DNA of 8,470 nt from Gammaproteobacteria bacterium. Lineage in GTDB: Bacteria > Pseudomonadota > Gammaproteobacteria > Ga0077536. A program made the translations under genes and the position numbers. The stretch lies in the NCBI GenBank assembly GCA_030639105.1, contig DAOWDI010000140.1:1-8470 (forward strand). The letters are read 5' to 3'. Each line of letters begins with the position of its first letter. Positions within the stretch are counted from its first letter, which is position 1. The notes below the pieces were generated by a model, which was not told the origin of the DNA, did not search any database, and saw only the letters and a program-made list of their open reading frames with translations. Shown piece after piece: positions 6,383 through 8,470 of the stretch.

Positions 6383-6430
6383 CTTCAGCCCACAGCCGAG
6401 AGTAGGCATAACACTCGGCTGTGGGCGAAG
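6383..6430 (-). promoter_or_regulatory. Strong stem-loop just upstream of the LLM oxidoreductase start
   Basis: GCCCACAGCCGAG (6388-6400) pairs exactly with CTCGGCTGTGGGC (6414-6426) around a 13-base loop. CTTC (6383-6386) and GAAG (6427-6430) add four pairs beyond one bulged A (6387). On the minus strand the stem ends 10 bases before the LLM start and is preceded, not followed, by seven T residues (complement of 6431-6437). It lies after pntB in the same direction, so it may end the pntAB transcript, but without a downstream T-tract it is not a standard terminator. It could instead be a 5' leader structure hiding the ribosome binding site. The rest of the 6373-6602 gap shows only short stems (for example 6579-6598) and no convincing promoter. 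Confidence 0.5.
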
Positions 6431-6602
6431 AAAAAAAGCGTCCCTTCAGCCACAATGTAAATGGCAAAATGCCGTGTGCTCTATGGTCTCCGCACCGCTA
6501 TCGTAGATAGGGATCTCGTCACGGCACGCCTTGGCTTTTGTGATAGTCCTACCATAAGGACGCCGGAATACGCGCAACGGCCGGTAAGATGTGCGGCCAC
6601 AA

Positions 6603-7988
6603 TCAGGCCAATGATTTAAATACCGCATCGAGGCTGTCCTTGGCATCGCCAAACAGCATCTGTGTGTTGGAGCGGAAGAACAGTGGATTATCAACGCCCG
6701 CATAACCAGTGGCCATACTGCGCTTGAGGACGATCGCGGTCTTCGCTTTCCAGACCTCGAGAACTGGCATTCCCGCGATGGGGCTGTCCGGTTCGTCCTG
6801 TGCCGAGGGATTGACGATGTCATTAGCGCCGATCACGATGGCCACATCGGTTTTAGGGAAGTCGTCGTTGAGTTCGTCCATTTCCATCACGATGTCGTAA
6901 GGCACGCGGGCCTCCGCGAGCAGCACGTTCATGTGTCCCGGCATCCGTCCCGCCACCGGGTGGATCCCGAAGCGAACCTCCTTGCCTTTCGAGCGCAGCG
7001 ACTCGGTGAGTTCGTAGACGATATTCTGCGCATGCGCCACTGCCATGCCGTAGCCCGGCACAATGATGACGCTTTCGGCCTGGTCCAGCAACTCGGCGGT
7101 TTCTTCTGCCGAGATGGGGACTGCCTCGCCTTCGTACGTCGTCACCGTACCGCCCGAGGTTCCGAACCCGCCAGCAATAACGCTGATAAAATGACGGTTC
7201 ATGGCACGACACATGATGTAGCTCAGAATGGCGCCGCTCGAACCCACCAGGGCGCCGGTAACGATCAGCAGATCGTTGGAGAGCATGAAGCCAGTTGCAG
7301 CCGCGGCCCAGCCCGAATAGCTATTCAACATAGAGACGACGACCGGCATATCGGCACCGCCGATCGCCATAACCATATGTACGCCGAAGGCGAATGCGAT
7401 CAGGGTCATGAATATGAGCGCCCACACCGCGGCGCCAAACGATGCGTTACCGACAAATATGGCCCCGAGCCAGATACAGACCACTAAAATGCCAAGGTTG
7501 ATCAGATGGCGCGCTGGCAACAGCATGGGTTTGCCGTCGATATCACCACGGAGCTTACCGAACGCGATCACTGAGCCGGTAAACGTGACTGCCCCGATCA
7601 GGATCCCGAGGTAGATTTCGACCTCGTGGATCGTCTTTTCTACGCCCAAAAATTCGTGCGAATGATCGAAGAAGGTCGCGAAACCGATAAGCACGGCGGC
7701 AAGCCCGACAAAACTATGCAGGATCGCGACGAGTTCCGGCATTTGCGTCATCTGTACGCGCGAAGCGACGAACGTACCCGCCGCGCCGCCCGCGAGCATC
7801 ATGAAGACAAGCACAACGTAGGAGCTGACTTGATTGCTGAAAATTGTCGCGATGATTGCGATGGCCATCCCGATGATGCCGTAGACGTTTCCGCGTCGGG
7901 CGGTCTCCGGGTGGCTTAGGCCCCCGAGGCTCAGGATGAACAGTACGGTTGCTGCGATATATGCAGCGGTAAGGATTCCAGACGCCAT
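6603..7988 (-). CDS. pntB: NAD(P) transhydrogenase subunit beta
   Basis: A 461-residue inner-membrane subunit of the proton-translocating transhydrogenase, which transfers hydride from NADH to NADP+ using the proton gradient (E. coli PntB is 462 residues). The N-terminal two thirds is the membrane domain, with residues at the same numbers as in E. coli: His91 (AILHSFVG), Asp213 ([11 protein letters not shown]) and Asn222 ([10 protein letters not shown]), all tied to proton movement. The C-terminal domain III binds NADP(H): [11 protein letters not shown] (311-321), [20 protein letters not shown] (339-358), [14 protein letters not shown] (385-398) and [17 protein letters not shown] (422-438). 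It starts 9 bases after the pntA stop. The sequence AGGGGA at the end of pntA is its ribosome binding site, so the two are one operon with coupled translation. Confidence 0.97.
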   Translation of the reverse strand: MASGILTAAYIAATVLFILSLGGLSHPETARRGNVYGIIGMAIAIIATIFSNQVSSYVVLVFMMLAGGAAGTFVASRVQMTQMPELVAILHSFVGLAAVLIGFATFFDHSHEFLGVEKTIHEVEIYLGILIGAVTFTGSVIAFGKLRGDIDGKPMLLPARHLINLGILVVCIWLGAIFVGNASFGAAVWALIFMTLIAFAFGVHMVMAIGGADMPVVVSMLNSYSGWAAAATGFMLSNDLLIVTGALVGSSGAILSYIMCRAMNRHFISVIAGGFGTSGGTVTTYEGEAVPISAEETAELLDQAESVIIVPGYGMAVAHAQNIVYELTESLRSKGKEVRFGIHPVAGRMPGHMNVLLAEARVPYDIVMEMDELNDDFPKTDVAIVIGANDIVNPSAQDEPDSPIAGMPVLEVWKAKTAIVLKRSMATGYAGVDNPLFFRSNTQMLFGDAKDSLDAVFKSLA

Positions 7989-7997
7989 GACGATCCC

Positions 7998-8470
7998 CTA
8001 TTTTTGAAACATGCGCAGCATGCGCTGAGTAACCAGAAAGCCGCCCGCGATGTTGACCGAGGCGATGAGGATGGCAATGCCGGCGAACAGTGTGATAAAG
8101 AACGAACTGGTAGAGATTTGTAGCAGCGCCCCGATCACGATGATGCCGCTGATCGCATTGGTGACACTCATCAGCGGCGTATGCAGCGCAGGTGTAACAT
8201 TCCAAATCACCTGATAGCCGATAAAGCAGGCGAGCACGAACACCGTAAAGTGAGACATGAACGCCGCGGGCGCCACGAAGCCCAGGCCCCATAGCGCCAG
8301 GCCGCCGCCGACCAGAATCGCCAGTGAGGTCCATTGGTCTCTTTTGGCATCTTCCTCCGGCGTTGATGCCGGTACCGGTGGTGGTGCGGCAGGCTTCGGG
8401 GGCGCCGCGGACAATTTCGGCGCCGGTGGCGGCCAGGTGATCTCGCCCTCCTTAATCACCGTTGTCCCCC
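7998..8470 (-). CDS. pntA: NAD(P) transhydrogenase subunit alpha, C-terminal part (5' end beyond window)
   Basis: About 157 C-terminal residues of PntA are present; the gene enters from the right edge. The visible part opens with [12 protein letters not shown], the link after the NAD-binding domain I of full-length PntA, then an Ala/Pro-rich linker ([11 protein letters not shown]) and four membrane segments: around [52 protein letters not shown] and [39 protein letters not shown] and [13 protein letters not shown] are family marks. A GTG at 8457-8459 could be taken as a start, but the frame stays open upstream (Gly-Thr-Thr) to the edge, and '[11 protein letters not shown]' belongs to fused PntA, not to the short alpha-2 subunits of split transhydrogenases such as that of Rhodospirillum. 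The fusion is therefore inferred. Confidence 0.92.
   Translation of the reverse strand, partial: GTTVIKEGEITWPPPAPKLSAAPPKPAAPPPVPASTPEEDAKRDQWTSLAILVGGGLALWGLGFVAPAAFMSHFTVFVLACFIGYQVIWNVTPALHTPLMSVTNAISGIIVIGALLQISTSSFFITLFAGIAILIASVNIAGGFLVTQRMLRMFQK

Noticed and set aside
6579..6598. GGCCG/CGGCC stem just after the pntB stop as a terminator
   Set aside because: Only five pairs with a ten-base loop and no T-tract on the minus strand.
6933..7487. 184-residue plus-strand ORF opposite pntB
   Set aside because: It lies wholly within pntB, whose reading is certain; composition is typical of an antisense shadow of a membrane protein gene.
8457..8459. GTG as start of a separate short PntA alpha-2 subunit
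   Set aside because: The frame is open further upstream and the sequence matches the interdomain linker of fused PntA, so the gene most likely continues beyond the window.

Overview
The window looks like chromosomal DNA of a moderately GC-rich proteobacterium, most likely a gammaproteobacterium. This is inferred from a SrkA/YihE-type kinase close to the enterobacterial protein, an Escherichia-like PntA (soluble domain apparently fused to the membrane part) followed by PntB, G/C-rich third codon positions and frequent GTG/TTG starts. No species can be named. No rRNA, tRNA, CRISPR array or intact insertion sequence was seen.

Layout, left to right. Bases 1-542 look decayed: a short open frame at the edge resembles the C-terminal end of a tyrosine recombinase, followed by a broken phasin-like helical protein with two frame changes and an in-frame stop. 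Bases 724-1971 (+) hold a probable two-gene operon: a short-chain dehydrogenase/reductase and a YtoQ-family protein (nucleoside 2-deoxyribosyltransferase-like). A convergent gap of 296 bases (1972-2267) follows, with a perfect 32-bp palindrome lying inside a 32-codon ORF that has a strong ribosome binding site. srkA (2268-3278, -) is divergent from a MotB-like/MotA-like stator pair (3448-5110, +), in which the MotB-like gene comes first. A short poorly defined ORF (5264-5530, +) runs tail-to-tail into an LLM-class (luciferase-like) flavin oxidoreductase gene (5527-6372, -). A hairpin-bearing 230-base gap separates that from pntB and the 3' part of pntA (6603-8470, -), which runs off the right edge.

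How the genes work together: PntA and PntB form the proton-translocating transhydrogenase that makes NADPH at the expense of the proton gradient. The stator pair would use the same gradient for mechanical work, either on a flagellum encoded elsewhere or in another role. SrkA is a stress-response kinase. The SDR, YtoQ and LLM proteins are small-molecule enzymes of unknown substrate. Nothing else here forms an obvious multi-gene defence or biosynthetic system. The most open questions are the isolated reversed-order stator pair, the two T-tract-less hairpins, and the decayed left end.
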